NCBI GenBank assembly: GCA_016584305.1
Contig: JACEEZ010006497.1
Location: forward strand, 42,501 to 106,500
DNA: 64,000 bases
Source of the DNA: Chionoecetes opilio
Taxonomy: Eukaryota > Arthropoda > Malacostraca > Decapoda > Majidae
Direction: 5' to 3'
The notes beneath the pieces are model-generated. The model saw only the letters and a program-made list of their open reading frames with translations, did no database searches and was not told the origin of the DNA. This document shows, piece by piece, positions 22,626 through 33,085 of the stretch. The translations under genes and the position numbers were made by a program. How positions within the stretch are numbered: position 1 is the first letter of the stretch; each line of letters starts with the position of its first letter.

Positions 22626-22689
22626 TCAGGACAGGATCTGACTGGACTTAGAATTTTTTGAGGCACCTCATATTTCATAGCGGCCATGT

Positions 22690-22760
22690 GGGTTAACCCT
22701 GGAGGTAGAATATAAAGGGAGGGGCCGAGGCGCGAGAACAGTGAGGTCATTCTGGGCAGT
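22690..22760 (+). promoter_or_regulatory. Possible TATA-type core promoter
   Basis: GAATATAAAGG (TATA at 22711) is followed 25-35 bases later by ACAGTGAGG and TCATTCT, initiator-like texts at a suitable distance. No convincing gene follows; the sequence runs into TGG repeats. It could be chance. Confidence 0.25.
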
Positions 22761-22889
22761 TGGCGGCCTTGAAGGACTGGCAGAAAGGCTGGTGGTAGGA
22801 GCCGCTCCCTTGCCCTGAGCTGTCTATGCTGACAAGAAAAAACCCATTATAACCTATGAAGCAGGTCACGAGGAGAACGTTGATAGAAA

Positions 22890-23050
22890 AAAGTATGATG
22901 TGGTGGTTGTTGTTGTAGTGGTAATGTGGTAGTGATGGTAATAGTAATGATTGTGGTGACACTGGTTGTGATGGTGGTTGTGATATTGCTAGTGGTGGTT
23001 TTGGTGTTGTAGGAGTGGTGATGGTGATGGCGATAAGGTAGTGATGATAT
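22890..23050. repeat. TGG/TGA-rich simple sequence
   Basis: Irregular GGTGGT and GATGGT repeats leading into the ordered 49-bp minisatellite. Confidence 0.8.
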
Positions 23051-23945
23051 TGTTGGTGGTGTTAGTGATGCTGTTGTGGTGGTGATGGTGATGTGGTGGT
23101 GATGGTGATGTGGTGGTGATGGTGAAGTTGATGTGGTAGTTGTACTGATGGTGATGTGGTGGTGTTGATGATGGTGAAGTTGATGTGGTAGTTGTACTGA
23201 TGGTGATGTGGTGGTGTTGATGGTGGTGAAGTTGATGTGGTAGTTGTACTGATGGTGATGTGATGGTGTTGATGGTGAAGTTGATGTGGTAGTTGTACTG
23301 ATGGTGATGTGGTGGTGTTGATGGTGAAGTTGATGTGGTAGTTGTACTGATGGTGATGTGATGGTGTTGATGGTGAAGTTGATGTGGTAGTTGTACTGAT
23401 GGGATGTGGTGGTGGTGTGATGGTGAAGTTGATTGGTAGTTGTACTGATGGTGATATGTGATGGTGGTATTGATGGTGAAGTTGATGTGGGTGAGTTGTA
23501 CTGATGGTGATGTGTGGTGGTGATGGTGAATTGATGTGGTGTTGTACTGATGGTGATGTGGTGGTGGTGATGGTGAAGTTGATGTGGTAGTTGTACTGAT
23601 GGTGATGTGGTGGTGGTGATGGTGAAGTTGATGTGGTAGTTGTACTGATGGTGATGTGGTGGTGGTGATGGTGAAGTTGATGTGGTAGTTGTACTGATGG
23701 TGATGTGGTGGTGGTGATGGTGAAGTTGATGTGGTAGTTGTATGATGGTGATGTGGTGGTGGTGATGTGAAGTTGATGTTAGTTGTACGATGGTGATGTG
23801 GTGGGTGGTGAAGTGATGTGGTAGTTTACTGATGGTGATGTGGTGTTGGTGATGGTGAAGTTGATGTGGTAGTGTACTGATGGTGTGTGGTGGTGGTGAT
23901 GGTGAAGTTGATGTGGTAGTTTACTGATGTGATGTGATGGTGGTG
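23051..23945. repeat. 49-bp minisatellite
   Basis: The unit is TGTACTGATGGTGATGTGGT, GGTGGTGATGGTGAAGTTGA, TGTGGTAGT (49 bases), about 17 copies. Some copies have GTGTTGATG in place of GGTGATG, giving two variants in alternating runs. The His/Thr-rich minus-strand frame is a product of this array. Confidence 0.95.
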
Positions 23946-24599
23946 ATGAGGAATTATATCATCGTCCATATCTATATATGAGTGTAATTGTTCCAATAGG
24001 AATATAATCCGTGCTACTGTTAGCGTGCAGTCTACGCACATTTTTGGGATATTTGATTCAGGCTGACAATTACTATTGTTGTCATTAATATTGTCTCTAT
24101 CTCTCTATCTAACATATAGTTAATACAAATATACACAAAACTCTCACTTCATGGCCAGTGCACACACACAATCTCTGTCCCTCGCTATGTAAATAGATTA
24201 AGTATTATAATTTTGTACTTATATTCACTTTTTCATGTAGAATTTCTTATTACGTCTAAATAAAAGTTGTAATAGAATAATACGTGCGAAACCACCAACC
24301 TCCACTGGAAATACACGCACACAGTGGTTAGTGAGAAGCGAGTTCTGCCAGTCATGGGGGAGACCTCGCCGACGGCCGAACCTCAATGGTGAAGAGCGGG
24401 ATGGAGGGCACCTCAGTTATATCATTTAACCTCCAGGTTACCAGGCGAGGCATTGGACCTTTGCAGATGGAAGTACAATAAGCATACTATACAGTCGGTA
24501 GTATATTTCAGTCAAAGCGGAGGTTTGTTATTCAGATTCTCCTAAGTCTAACCAAACCTAAACATACCTAACCTAGCTATTATAGCACTCATGAATAAG
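23946..24599. other. Unassigned sequence
   Basis: AT-rich, with a possible polyadenylation-like AATAAAAG near 24260. No gene is recognised. Confidence 0.5.
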
Positions 24600-25480
24600 T
24601 GCTATATTTTTGGTGGTAAAATTCTAGTCCTTTCCCGTCCTTATTAGTGGGCTTTTTTCCTCCAGACCTGCACAGAATCCCTTCAAATAACTCTAAAACG
24701 TAATCATAAGTGGGGGAGAGATATAAAAAAAAAAAATTACTAACCTACCTAACTTTAATATAACCTAACCTAACCTGGTAAAATTCTAGTTCTTTCTCGC
24801 CCTTAGGTCTCGCTAGGAGGTTATTGGTAAGGTTAGGTTAGGTTATAGTGAGGTTAGTAATATTATTTTGGGAAATCCAGGACGGGGGGGTTGAAGGGGC
24901 ATCTCTCCCCCATTCTATATTTACGTTTTACAGGTACCTGAAGGGATCTGTGAAGGTCTGGAGAAAATAACACTGTACATTTTTACACTAGGACCGAAAT
25001 TTCCTACACAATTGGGAGTGTGGTTTCTGTTCACCTTATTGGATTCTAAGAAACATTCTCTCTATGAGCTTCCGTCGCAAATCACTACTTTCGGAGATAT
25101 AAGATGTTTTTATTAGGAAGGAGTGTATAGGAGACATGACAATTAAACTAACCTAACCCCGCCTTTTGACTCACTAACCTAATCCCGCGCTATAACCTCC
25201 AAACTAAAGCCAAATCTGCATTAAAAAAGTCCGCGGCAAGGGAGGAACAGAGGCGATGCAGGTCACAAGAGGAAGAAGAGTGTAATCACTAGCCTCTCGC
25301 CTCCCTAGAAACAACATAGTCATATCTTCAAAAATAATTATTTTCGACGGAAGCTCATAGAGAAGAATGTTTCCTAGAATCCAATTATGAGGGGAATTTC
25401 GGTCCTAGTGTAAAATAATACCAATAACACCACTAATAATATACTAATAAGGGCGGGAAAGGACTCTACAATTTTATAAT
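24600..25480. mobile_element. Nested inverted-repeat elements (K with an E-family copy)
   Basis: The outer text AAATTCTAGTCCTTTCCCG at about 24618 is matched in reverse near 25452 (CGGGAAAGGACTCTACAATT). Inside, 24640-24975 is an inverted repeat (CTCCAGACCTGCACAG with GGGGGAGAGAT, reversed at 24900-24965) around a CCTAA/TTAGG core. At 24982-25415 comes a complete E-family copy. The order suggests E and K were added within an older palindromic unit. Confidence 0.65.
24982..25415. mobile_element. E-family MITE, copy 1
   Basis: The left arm reads TTACACTAGGACCGAAATTT, CCTACACAATTGGGAG, TATTGGATTCTAAGAAACAT, CTTCCGTCGCAAATCAC and CGGAGATAT. The right arm repeats it in reverse complement, though it lacks the CCTACACAATTGGGAG segment. 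The middle contains CAGGTCACAAGAGG and CCTAACC text. Other copies are at 39316, 39909, 32006 (partial) and 41788 (end only). Confidence 0.85.
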
Positions 25481-26520
25481 TTGGTTTCCGAAAGTGAATA
25501 AGTAGTGCATATTATACGAGCTGTAAATAATAGAGAAAAAGTCAGCTGTAAGGCCTGTTAAGCCCGCCAACTCCTGCGGAATATTAACAAATATCAATGT
25601 TAATCCAGGTCAATTAGAGGCAAATGACATGAGGGTTACCTGAACACAGCCAGACAGGTCGCAGGGTGGTTGTAGTCTAGTCAAGGTGTCCCGGTTTAGG
25701 GATTTGAGGTATTCTTGAAGGTTCTTACAATTCAGAGTCTTTTGGACCAACATTGTGGCGATGGCTTCCTTTTCTGCTGTCTATCTGCTTTGTAACACAT
25801 TTAGACGTGACTCTGCAGCGGTCCAGTGACTGTACTTTTGTTTGGGATTTTCTCCCCCTGCCACTCTGAGCAGCGCGTAGGTTCTCCTCCTATTTTAGCT
25901 CCTTTACCATTTCTTTCTTAGTATTATTATGCTTCTTTCATCTTTACTTGTACTCCTCTCCCTTGTCTTCATTTATCATCATATTTATTATCATTATATT
26001 TCTAATGCATTTTTGCATTTTATATCTAAATTTATATAATTTGTCATCGAATACATTGTATAGCATGCTTGCCTATTTCCGGGTCAGGGATGCTCGAAAA
26101 TCCCTCGTAAGTGACAATTAGGAGGTTTGGCTACAATAATATCTTAGTTACGGTAGTTTACTAGTTGGGGTATTGTTCGTGTGAGAGGCCTCTTTCCATT
26201 TGTGCCAAGTTGCATGAACCAGGGGCGGCATTTTGGACACTACTAAACCATTTTAGGGCTAAGACATCTTTGCGCTAGGTGGACATTTCGGAAGCAAAGT
26301 TGCTTCCGCCTAAGACAGTGCACGAGTGAAACTAAGGAGGTTGGGGTCGTCTTAGCCGCAATTTTTCCGTCACCATACAACATATGGTTATATTTTGGTT
26401 ATATATGATATATTTTGTAGACGATATAGTATATAGGTTGCTATATACACTATTGTATAATTTCAATCAAGTTGGGCTATATGACATACAGATAGTTAAT
26501 AGGGGTTGCTGGGTGGAATA
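25481..26520. other. Unassigned sequence
   Basis: No gene or repeat family is recognised. Balanced sequence at 25620-25900 gives way to AT-rich sequence near 25970-26060. Confidence 0.45.
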
Positions 26521-26580
26521 GAATGATTTGCGACAGAAAACGGTTAGCATATTATTCTAAACTATAAAAACACAAGAAAA
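26521..26580. mobile_element. End fragment related to hAT-like MITE B
   Basis: The text GATTTGCGACAGAAAACGG, TTAGCA and ATAAAAACACAA matches the right arm of MITE B at 36840-36885 and 38680-38730. It is only about 60 bases. Confidence 0.55.
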
Positions 26581-26639
26581 AGGTCGTTATCACGATAATA
26601 TAACATACTGGCTATGATATGGGGGTCTGTGGAGATGAT

Positions 26640-26678
26640 ATGTTGCGAACAGAAGGAGGGAGAAGATAATAATAGAAG

Positions 26679-26711
<33 letters not shown>

Positions 26712-26799
26712 CTCCCTCGGCGTGTACACTGCCTGTGACTAGCAGAAATACATATTGGCAACTCAGGAGAAGGAAGAGGAGGGAGAAGAAATATAGAAG

Positions 26800-26833
<34 letters not shown>

Positions 26834-27235
26834 ACTCCCTCGGCGCAGTAGTGACACTGCACTGTGACTGAGCAGAAATAATATCTGGCAACTCAAGGAG
26901 AAGGAAGAGGAGGGAGAAGAAATAATAGAAGAAAAAGGAGAGAGAGAGAGAGAGAGGGAGAGGAGAGAGTGAGAGAGAGATAGAGGAGAAGGAGAAGGAG
27001 AGAGAGAAAAGAAAGAAAAAAGGAAAAAGAAGGAGAGAGAGGAGAGAGAGGGGTAAGAGAGAGAGAGAGATAACGAGAGAGAGAGAGAAAAATACCGAGA
27101 AAACCGAGATAACGAGATAACGAGAGAGAGAACGAGATAACGAGAGAGAACGAGATAACAAGAGAGATAGCGAGAGATAACGAGATAACGAGAGATAACG
27201 AGAGAGAGAGAGATAACGAGAGATATAACTCAGCT
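26640..27235. repeat. GA microsatellite with three embedded larger repeats
   Basis: A segment (ACTCCCTCGGCG, then GTGACT, AGCAGAAATA, GGCAACTCA and GGAGAAGGAAGAGG) recurs between GA runs at about 26711 and 26833, and the preceding part starts at about 26650, giving a period of about 120-130 bases. From 27090 it becomes GATAACGAGA repeats. The Ser/Leu-rich minus-strand frames are repeat products. Confidence 0.85.
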
Positions 27236-27640
27236 AGCTGTTATGTGAAGGGATCATATCAAGTTTAAGATCGCGGGAACGCATGGCCCCACCAGCCATG
27301 TATGCCTCTTTTATGCCGTCTGACATCCTCTCCGACTCGTGCATGCGGAAAACCCTTCACGATAAGAGAATAGGGCCCAAGGCGACCATTGTTTGTTATG
27401 AACTGAAAACTCTACCCAAGCTACCCCCCTCTAAATGTGAGTAGAGAAAGTTCACGGGTTTTGCTGAGTCACTACGCGCTTTGCCTCGGACCCAGGTTTT
27501 CGTGCGCAAATGGAACGCCTGAACTCTTGGGTTCCGTGAACTGGTTCTTGAAATGTCGCAAATGGAGAGGCCTCTCAGATAGACGATGGGTTTTGATTAG
27601 GTAAGACTCCAAATTAATATATGTGCTTGTAGCATAAATT
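27236..27640. other. Sequence upstream of the P-element-like remnant
   Basis: Balanced composition. It may include the 5' part of the element. No inverted terminal repeat is recognised. Confidence 0.4.
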
Positions 27641-28520
27641 TCTACAATGTATATCAAAAACAAATTTAAAGCACTTGATCCAGTAGACAGAAAGGTAACA
27701 CTGATGGTTGATGAAACTCATATAAAACCTTACTTTGATTTCAAGGGTGGGAATATTGTGGGAGCTGCATTTGATTCGATTGAAGCTGCAACTACCTACC
27801 TAGTGCATACGTTTTCATGGTCAGCAGTATTTTCTCAAAATTCAAGGATGTTGTACAATTATTCCAGCCAAAATGTATGAAGGTGAAGTTTTACATGAAA
27901 TTTTGAGGAAAGTAATTATTGGTTTGGAGGACATAGGTTTTCAGGTAGTGTGTGTCGTAACTGACAACAACTCAATTAATGGAAAGGCTTTATCATTGTT
28001 TGCCAGCCCACCAAAGTTATCAATAGCGTATCCTCACCCGGTGCAGAGTAGCAGCTAGGCCTCTCTTTTATATACGATTCTGTTCATTTACTTAAAGGTA
28101 TAAGGAATAATTGGATCAATCAAAAATGAAATGAAGACCATGAGGTTTCCAGAATTTTCTTCAGATGGCATTTATTTCGACAATCATAAAACTAATATGG
28201 CTCCTTTTAAAACTTTGAGACGGCTTTATACCTATGAAGCAGAAGACCTTTTGAAACATTTTTATAAGTTGTCACTCAAAGCCATCTGTCCCTCAAATTT
28301 GGAAAGGCAAAATGTAAAATTAGCTCTACAAATTTTCAATGAATACGTCATCCAAGCACTTTTAAGCATTGGTAAGAAAGAGTCCTTAACTCTCTACTCT
28401 AATGTTGCAGATTATATAGAAATAATTTACACCAGGTGGACAATGGACCCATTTACTCTACTTGAGGTAACGATAGAGTTGGAAATCTTCAAGACTCATA
28501 TAGTAGGGCAGTGATGCTGA
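27641..28520 (+). pseudogene. P-element / THAP9-like transposase remnant
   Basis: Three frame-separated pieces read in order on the plus strand: 27647-27880, 27873-28058 and 28131-28514. The first has LMVDETHIKPYFDFKGGNIV, carrying the first acidic catalytic residue of the P-type RNase H fold. The second has LHEILRKVIIGLEDIGFQ and VVTDNNSINGKA, carrying the second catalytic Asp. The third has LYTYEAEDLLKHFYKLSLKA and CPSNLERQNVKLALQIFNEY, matching the GTP-binding insertion and following region of P transposases. The N-terminal THAP finger is not seen and the C-terminal part stops early. At least two frameshifts (near 27850 and 28060) make it inactive as assembled. The family call is firm and the exact subfamily is unknown. 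Confidence 0.8.
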
Positions 28521-28880
28521 ATTTTCGATGTGAGCAGTATTTTTGATGATACAGCCATTTTAAGTGGAGGAAAATTTGTCGCGCCCCAAAAAGACCGGGG
28601 CCATGCTGTGACGTCAATAACGCAGAGTTGTCAAGCGGCCGCAGCGGGCCGCTCCACAGTAACATTAACTTGCATTACCCCTACTACCGCAAGATGGCCA
28701 ATAATCCTCCTTCAAGTTTTGTGGTAGGTTTTCACTGTGTTTGTGAATATATCAGTTGTAGTTTATAAGGAAGAAGTTATTAGACAGGGACAAGTGACCC
28801 ATGACAACAGGCAAGTGATGACTTTAGGCATCACAACTCCTTACAAAGAGCTCAAATGAACCTACAATGACATGTAGCCT
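28521..28880. other. Unassigned sequence between two element remnants
   Basis: A GC-richer stretch (28580-28700) may be the 3' end of the P-like element or unrelated. Nothing further is recognised. Confidence 0.4.
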
Positions 28881-29130
28881 ACAGCTAGACAGATAGACGA
28901 ATTCATAGAAGAACAGGTAGAATGAGAGCGCCTTCCACCAACACACATACATACACATCATAGACAAATTCATAGAAGAACAGGTAGAATGAGAGCGCCT
29001 TCCACCAACACACATACATATTAGTATTGGCTGCACAGCTGTTGCCACCCTTAGGTGCAGCTGTTCTATTAGTATTGGCTGCACAGCTGTTGCCACCCTT
29101 AGGTGCAGCTGCAAAATTCCCTTGGCTGCT
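28881..29130. repeat. Two adjacent tandem duplications inside the BEL/Pao fragment
   Basis: A unit of about 66 bases (AATTCATAGAAGAACAGG, TAGAATGAGAGCGCCTTCC, ACCAACACACATACAT) occurs twice at 28898-29020. Immediately after, a unit of about 48-54 bases (ATTAGTATTGGCTGCACAGC, TGTTGCCACCC, TTAGGTGCAGCTG) occurs twice at about 29021-29112. Two unrelated units, each duplicated once side by side, is unusual. Confidence 0.85.
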
Positions 29131-29770
29131 CAGATTACCCATAACTGCACTGTAAGATGAAACAGGGTTGCATGCCTTCATGGCCTCTTCTCGTATAAAT
29201 CCACAAAATGTTTCAAATGAAGGGTAGAAGCTATATCTTTTGTTATATTCATAAGCAACTGTGTTCCATTTTTCAAGTAGTGGAAGAGGTAATTTGAGAA
29301 ACAGTTTCTGATTCTCCTCAGGATCATTTAAGACAGCCAATTGTGGCACACTGGGTTATTGGCCTTTTACAGATCAGCAAGAAGTCAGAGAAATCCATTA
29401 AAGCTGGGACCATCATGTGGAGTAATCTTTGGCCATGCATACAATTTCTTCCCTGTAGGCATGAGCAATGTGAAATGGATCAGCAAACCTACTGGTTATT
29501 ATGTATTTTGCCTCCTTGTCTGCATCTTCAGTGTGCAGTGACAGTAATCCAGTAATGGCATTCTTTGCTGCTCCATCTGTGTACTTCCCTAGGTAGAAAA
29601 GTTTTCTCAGCAAAGTTACCAGTTCTTGTTTCTATGTAAAGCTCAAAGTTTGTTAACCATGTTGTGAATTTAAACAAATCCCCTTTGAATAGCTCTGGTT
29701 CTGGGCGTGGAAGATTTTCTCTGGCTTGCTTTCCCGAGAGGAGATCTGCCAGCCGTTGTAGTGCCTATTC
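29030..29770 (-). pseudogene. BEL/Pao retrotransposon Gag-region fragment (DUF1759-like)
   Basis: Read on the minus strand from about 29770 leftward, frames give LPRPEPELFKGDLFKFTTWL, then KLFYLGKYTDGAAKNAITGL and YIITSRFADPFHIAHAYREE. After frame breaks come LPLPLLEKWNTVAYEY and PSFETFCGFIREEAMKACNP. This order is the usual one for the Gag region of BEL/Pao elements: target-loop helices, the LxG/FxGD motif region, and a segment ending in an FIxxEAxxxxxP motif. No protease, reverse transcriptase, integrase or LTR is seen nearby. Frame breaks lie near 29340-29410 and 29610. It lies back to back with the P-like remnant and looks like a truncated, inactive insertion. Confidence in the family is good and the subfamily is not assigned. 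Confidence 0.75.
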
Positions 29771-29779
29771 TCTAGCTGG

Positions 29780-31140
29780 GCTTTGGGGGGAATAGAATGA
29801 GTTTAAAAAAAAAAAAGGAAAGGGGCTTCTTAGCATTGTCGTTGCTACTTGACTGGTTTAAACCCCGGTCGCTACATTTTTGACATGGGGGAAACCCGTA
29901 ATCAGGGCCTTTTGGGGTGAAAAGGGGGTTGCAGTAGGATTCAGTTTCTTTAATACAGTAAATTTTGCTTTGGGAAAGGGATCCGCCCCTTTAAATTTTT
30001 CCCCCTGCATAATCTACTAAAAGAACTGTTTATGGCTATGGGAATTTTAAAATTCTTATTTAGGGGGGTTTTTAAAAATTAATTTCATGAGAATTGGCTT
30101 TTTCCCGCTACTGAAGCTTGGACTTTTAGATTGCCCCCGCCCTTTTGGGGTTTTTAAATATTGGGGAAAACCGCTCCTTTCTTTCAAACAAAATTCATTA
30201 TCAAGAAAGGTGAAATTTAACCTGTTTTCCAAAACCCCACCTCCAATACCCTTTTTAAGGCTTCCGCTTTTCCCCAAATTTATGGGAAACAAAAATTCTG
30301 GAAACCCTTTATTATCATCGGGATAGGGCCAGTGCCCCACCTTCCGCCCTGTTTTGCTTTTACTACTAGTGCCTGCCTTTTAGGGCAAAGGGAAAAAAAC
30401 TGAAATTTCTAGAAGTCCTTTGTTTTCCCCCTGAATCATTTTTAGCTGAAAAGGCCTGAAAACCCGTCTTTTGATATCCTCTATAAAATTTTTCAAAGGG
30501 GTTCCCTCACCACACTGAACTCCTGGTAACCTGCTGAGAAACAAGGGGGATCCAAAATTCCCTTAAAAATTTCACTGCACAGAAATATTCATCAAACTTT
30601 TAGGTTCTCAGAATTTCAGTTTTCTAATTTTTTTTTTTATTAGATTAAGGGAATTTTAAAGCTCTAGGGTAAACTGGGGCGGGGATATTTTGTAAATATA
30701 GGGATATATATTTTAAAAGGTTTTTTTGAGTCACCTTAAAAAGTGAGGAGCCGTGTTTCTTTCAGGGGCACAAACCTGGGCACCCCAAAACCCAGCCTTG
30801 TACACGTGCCCTTTTGTTTTGGGCAAGTAAAGGTACTTGTTAGGGACGGGGTGTGGGGAAGGGCAGTGACACTTTTTTTTCCCCCTGGGGTCCTTTTGGT
30901 TTTTTTTTTCTTTTGGGTTTTGTAAATATTTTTACCAAAGGCCCCCTCAGATTTTTCTTCCTCCCTAATAACCAGTGGGCCTTTTTTTTAAAGTAAACCC
31001 TAAAATACCTTTTCGCCCGGGCCCACAATTTGGACACCCCAACCGTGACACCTTCTAAGACACCACACACTACTAACATGACATTGGGGGCCTTCAAGTA
31101 CATTTATTTGACCATTACACCTCCTCCGCAAAGCCCCTGC
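29780..31140. other. Low-quality block, unassigned
   Basis: Runs such as GGGGTGAAAAGGGGG and TTTTTTTTT are abnormally common. Short open frames are accidental. Possible remnants of the retrotransposon or of unique sequence are unreadable. Confidence 0.6.
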
Positions 31141-31202
31141 TCTGTAAAGTCTGCTGCGGCGCCCCGCCTGGGATAGGTCGCTAGGTGACCTCCGTGCCAC
31201 CT

Positions 31203-31545
31203 CCATGGGTCACCACCGCACAGACGCCTCCTCCTCCCCGCACCCATGGATAAGACCAACAGCCCGCGTCTTGGAGGTGACCCCTGACCTCGCCCTCACC
31301 CGCCTGCGTCTGGGCCACACAACACTCACTGCACACCTGCACCGCCTGCACCTCACCCTGACCCGCACTGCCCTGCTGCAGGAATGTCCCGAAGGCGATG
31401 GACCACTGGCTGCTGCCGTGTCCTCGCTGCCACGCCCACCCACACTTCTACGTGGTCACCTCATCGCCCTGAAGGTCACCACCTGTGACCTGACCACCCT
31501 GCTGGCCGCTGTCGGGATACATCTGTGCACACGTCAGCATTAGGG
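31203..31545 (+). pseudogene. Jockey-like non-LTR element, C-terminal fragment
   Basis: The plus-strand frame gives LALTRLRLGHTTLTAHLHRL followed, one base out of frame, by CCRNVPKAMDHWLLPCPRC, then back in frame LIALKVTTCDLTTLLAAVGI. This order (RLRLGHTxLTxHLH, then a CxxC...H...C zinc-binding stretch, then a LPTLLAAAG-type motif) is found at the C terminus, after the RNase H domain, of Jockey/CR1-type LINE proteins in arthropods. The reverse transcriptase and endonuclease are absent. Two frameshifts lie near 31370 and 31450. It is preceded by the low-quality block and may have lost its 5' part there. Confidence 0.6.
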
Positions 31546-32005
31546 TGGGCACCTTAAAGTTATTCCCCCTTCCTTCTCTGTCTCATAGTATAAATGCAGT
31601 GCGACCTGGGTCAAAACAGGAACACTAGTCTCTCATGTTGATAGGACAGTGAGTGAACAGTAGTCATCGGAACAAACAACGCTACATTACCCAGGTTTGG
31701 TTAATATGGAGGAGAGTTTCACGTACGCTACAGACCTTACTACTCACGAATTCAATTTTTTTTTTGGCTCAGTATACTGTACACCACTACTCTACTTGCG
31801 CTCTATGAAAAAAAAAAAATAATAATAATAATATTTTGTGGTTAAGGTTAGGTTAGGTTTCTATTTTTTGTTCCACTTTTTGTTTTTTGTTTTTTTGTTT
31901 GCGCAAAATAAAACAAGCACCATTAGAACAAGCACCTATTGTAGGCCAAGAAAAAGTAGTTGGTGTCTCTGAAAACGACCGCGCAACTCCTCCATAATTA
32001 CCACA
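31546..32005. other. Unassigned sequence with a possible TATA box
   Basis: AGTATAAATGC at about 31588, with AACACTAGTC 30 bases on, could be a promoter, but no gene follows. Near 31812-31832 there is an AAT microsatellite, then short TTAGG text and a T-rich stretch. Confidence 0.35.
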
Positions 32006-32202
32006 TTTTTACCACGGCACCAAACTTGCCTACACAATTGGCAGCATGGTTTTTGTTTACCTTGTTGTATTCTAAGAGACATTTTCTCCTTGAGCTTTCC
32101 GTCGCAAATCAATAGTTTCGGAGATATGAACATTTTAGGTGGCGGGAGGAATATGTCTCCTTGTTTACAAAATGCCTCCCTCTTCCTCTTCTTGTGACCT
32201 GG
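32006..32202. mobile_element. E-family MITE, left part only
   Basis: It matches the left arm (CCTACACAATTGGCAGCATG, TTGAGCTTTCCGTCGCAAAT, TTCGGAGATATG) and the adjoining interior up to CTTCCTCTTCTTGTGACCTG. The SINE text starts directly afterwards, so the right half is missing. Confidence 0.7.
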
Positions 32203-32317
32203 GACAGGGGCTGGGGTTTTAAGGAAACAGCCCAACTGTCTCCGCTCCGCCCGGGGATCGAACCCGGGACTTCTCGGTTGTGAACCGAGCGTGCTTCCCC
32301 TACACCACGGAGTACCC
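32203..32317 (-). mobile_element. tRNA-Val-derived SINE, head part
   Basis: This is the best-preserved tRNA-like head. On the minus strand it reads GGGTACTCCGTGGTGTAGGG, then GAAGCACGCTCGGTTCACAA, CCGAGAAGTCCC, GGGTTCGATCCCC. The loop is TTCACAA (anticodon CAC, valine). The element breaks off after CCCCAGCCCCTGTCC at the junction with the E-family piece. A short TG tract (32320-32337) lies outside the head. Confidence 0.8.
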
Positions 32318-32364
32318 TTAGTGTGTGTGTGTGTGTGTCTCATCTCATCCATACATCTCACAAG

Positions 32365-32594
32365 TTACAGGGAGTTTCGTACACAAGTTGTTTCGTACCC
32401 AGGTTTTGTTAGTTGTTTCGTACACTGATCTTGACTTTTTTCGTACATACCTGGTGTCGTTTCGTAACTCTAGTAGTCAAGTTCAACTCTGAGCTGAGTG
32501 TACGAAACGACTATGGTTTCATATAGACTACGAAACTACTTTTTGGTGTACGAATCTACTGGTGTACGAAACAACTTGTGTACGAACTGACTGC
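32365..32594 (+). mobile_element. TTTCGTAC-family MITE, copy 1
   Basis: It begins CAGGGAGTTTCGTACACAAG, TTGTTTCGTACCCAGG and ends GTACGAAACAACTTGTGTAC, GAACTGACTGCA, so the two ends are inverted repeats. The interior holds further CGTAC/GTACG texts and GTTCAACTCTGAGCTGAG. Length is about 230 bases and there is no coding capacity. Confidence 0.85.
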
Positions 32595-32635
32595 ACCCCG
32601 AGGAGGAACTGCCGCCGAGGTTAGGTAACCCCCAA

Positions 32636-32815
32636 CCCCCCGCTAGGTTAGGTTAGGTTAAATTTGTTTAGGTTAGGTTAGCTTTGGTTAGGTTAGGGTA
32701 GGTTATATTGGGGTAGGTTAGGTTAGGTAAAATTTAGTTAGGTTAGCTTTGGTTAGGTTAGTTTATCGGTGGGTCTAGCCCCCCGCTAGGTTAGGTTAAT
32801 TTTGGTTAGGCAAAT
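32636..32815. repeat. TTAGG-rich interspersed stretch
   Basis: Groups of two to three GGTTA units (GGTTAGGTTAGGTTA) are separated by AATTT and GCTTT text. This is the arthropod telomere motif in short, interrupted runs and is not a telomere. Confidence 0.7.
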
Positions 32816-32829
32816 TTCTCTAGATTTAA

Positions 32830-33085
32830 GGAAATTACCCTAGATCTAGGGAATTTTACCCCCTACACAACTCTTAAATTACGTGTTTCCGACGCATCAT
32901 TTGTTCCCCACCCGAAAACCCCGAATTCCCCCAGGTCCCCAAGCTTGTTTGGGGGAAGTGGGAGAGTCTGGGCAAACACTAGAATTTTACCCTCGTTTTT
33001 GGGCGGAAATATTAATTTGTGTTGTATTGTGGGCTGTCTGGCTGTGCCCCGCCCCTCCCGGCCCGCCCCGCGTCTCACCGCCGTA
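32830..33085. other. Unassigned sequence
   Basis: Possible low-quality, homopolymer-rich sequence. The open frames of about 70 residues have no recognised motif. Confidence 0.4.

Noticed and set aside
28560..28700. An LTR of the BEL/Pao fragment
   Set aside because: No second copy and no TG...CA boundary could be found on either side of the fragment.
32636..32815. A telomere-targeted element or telomere relic in the TTAGG text
   Set aside because: Runs are only two to three units and interrupted; similar text is scattered through most AT-rich elements in this window.
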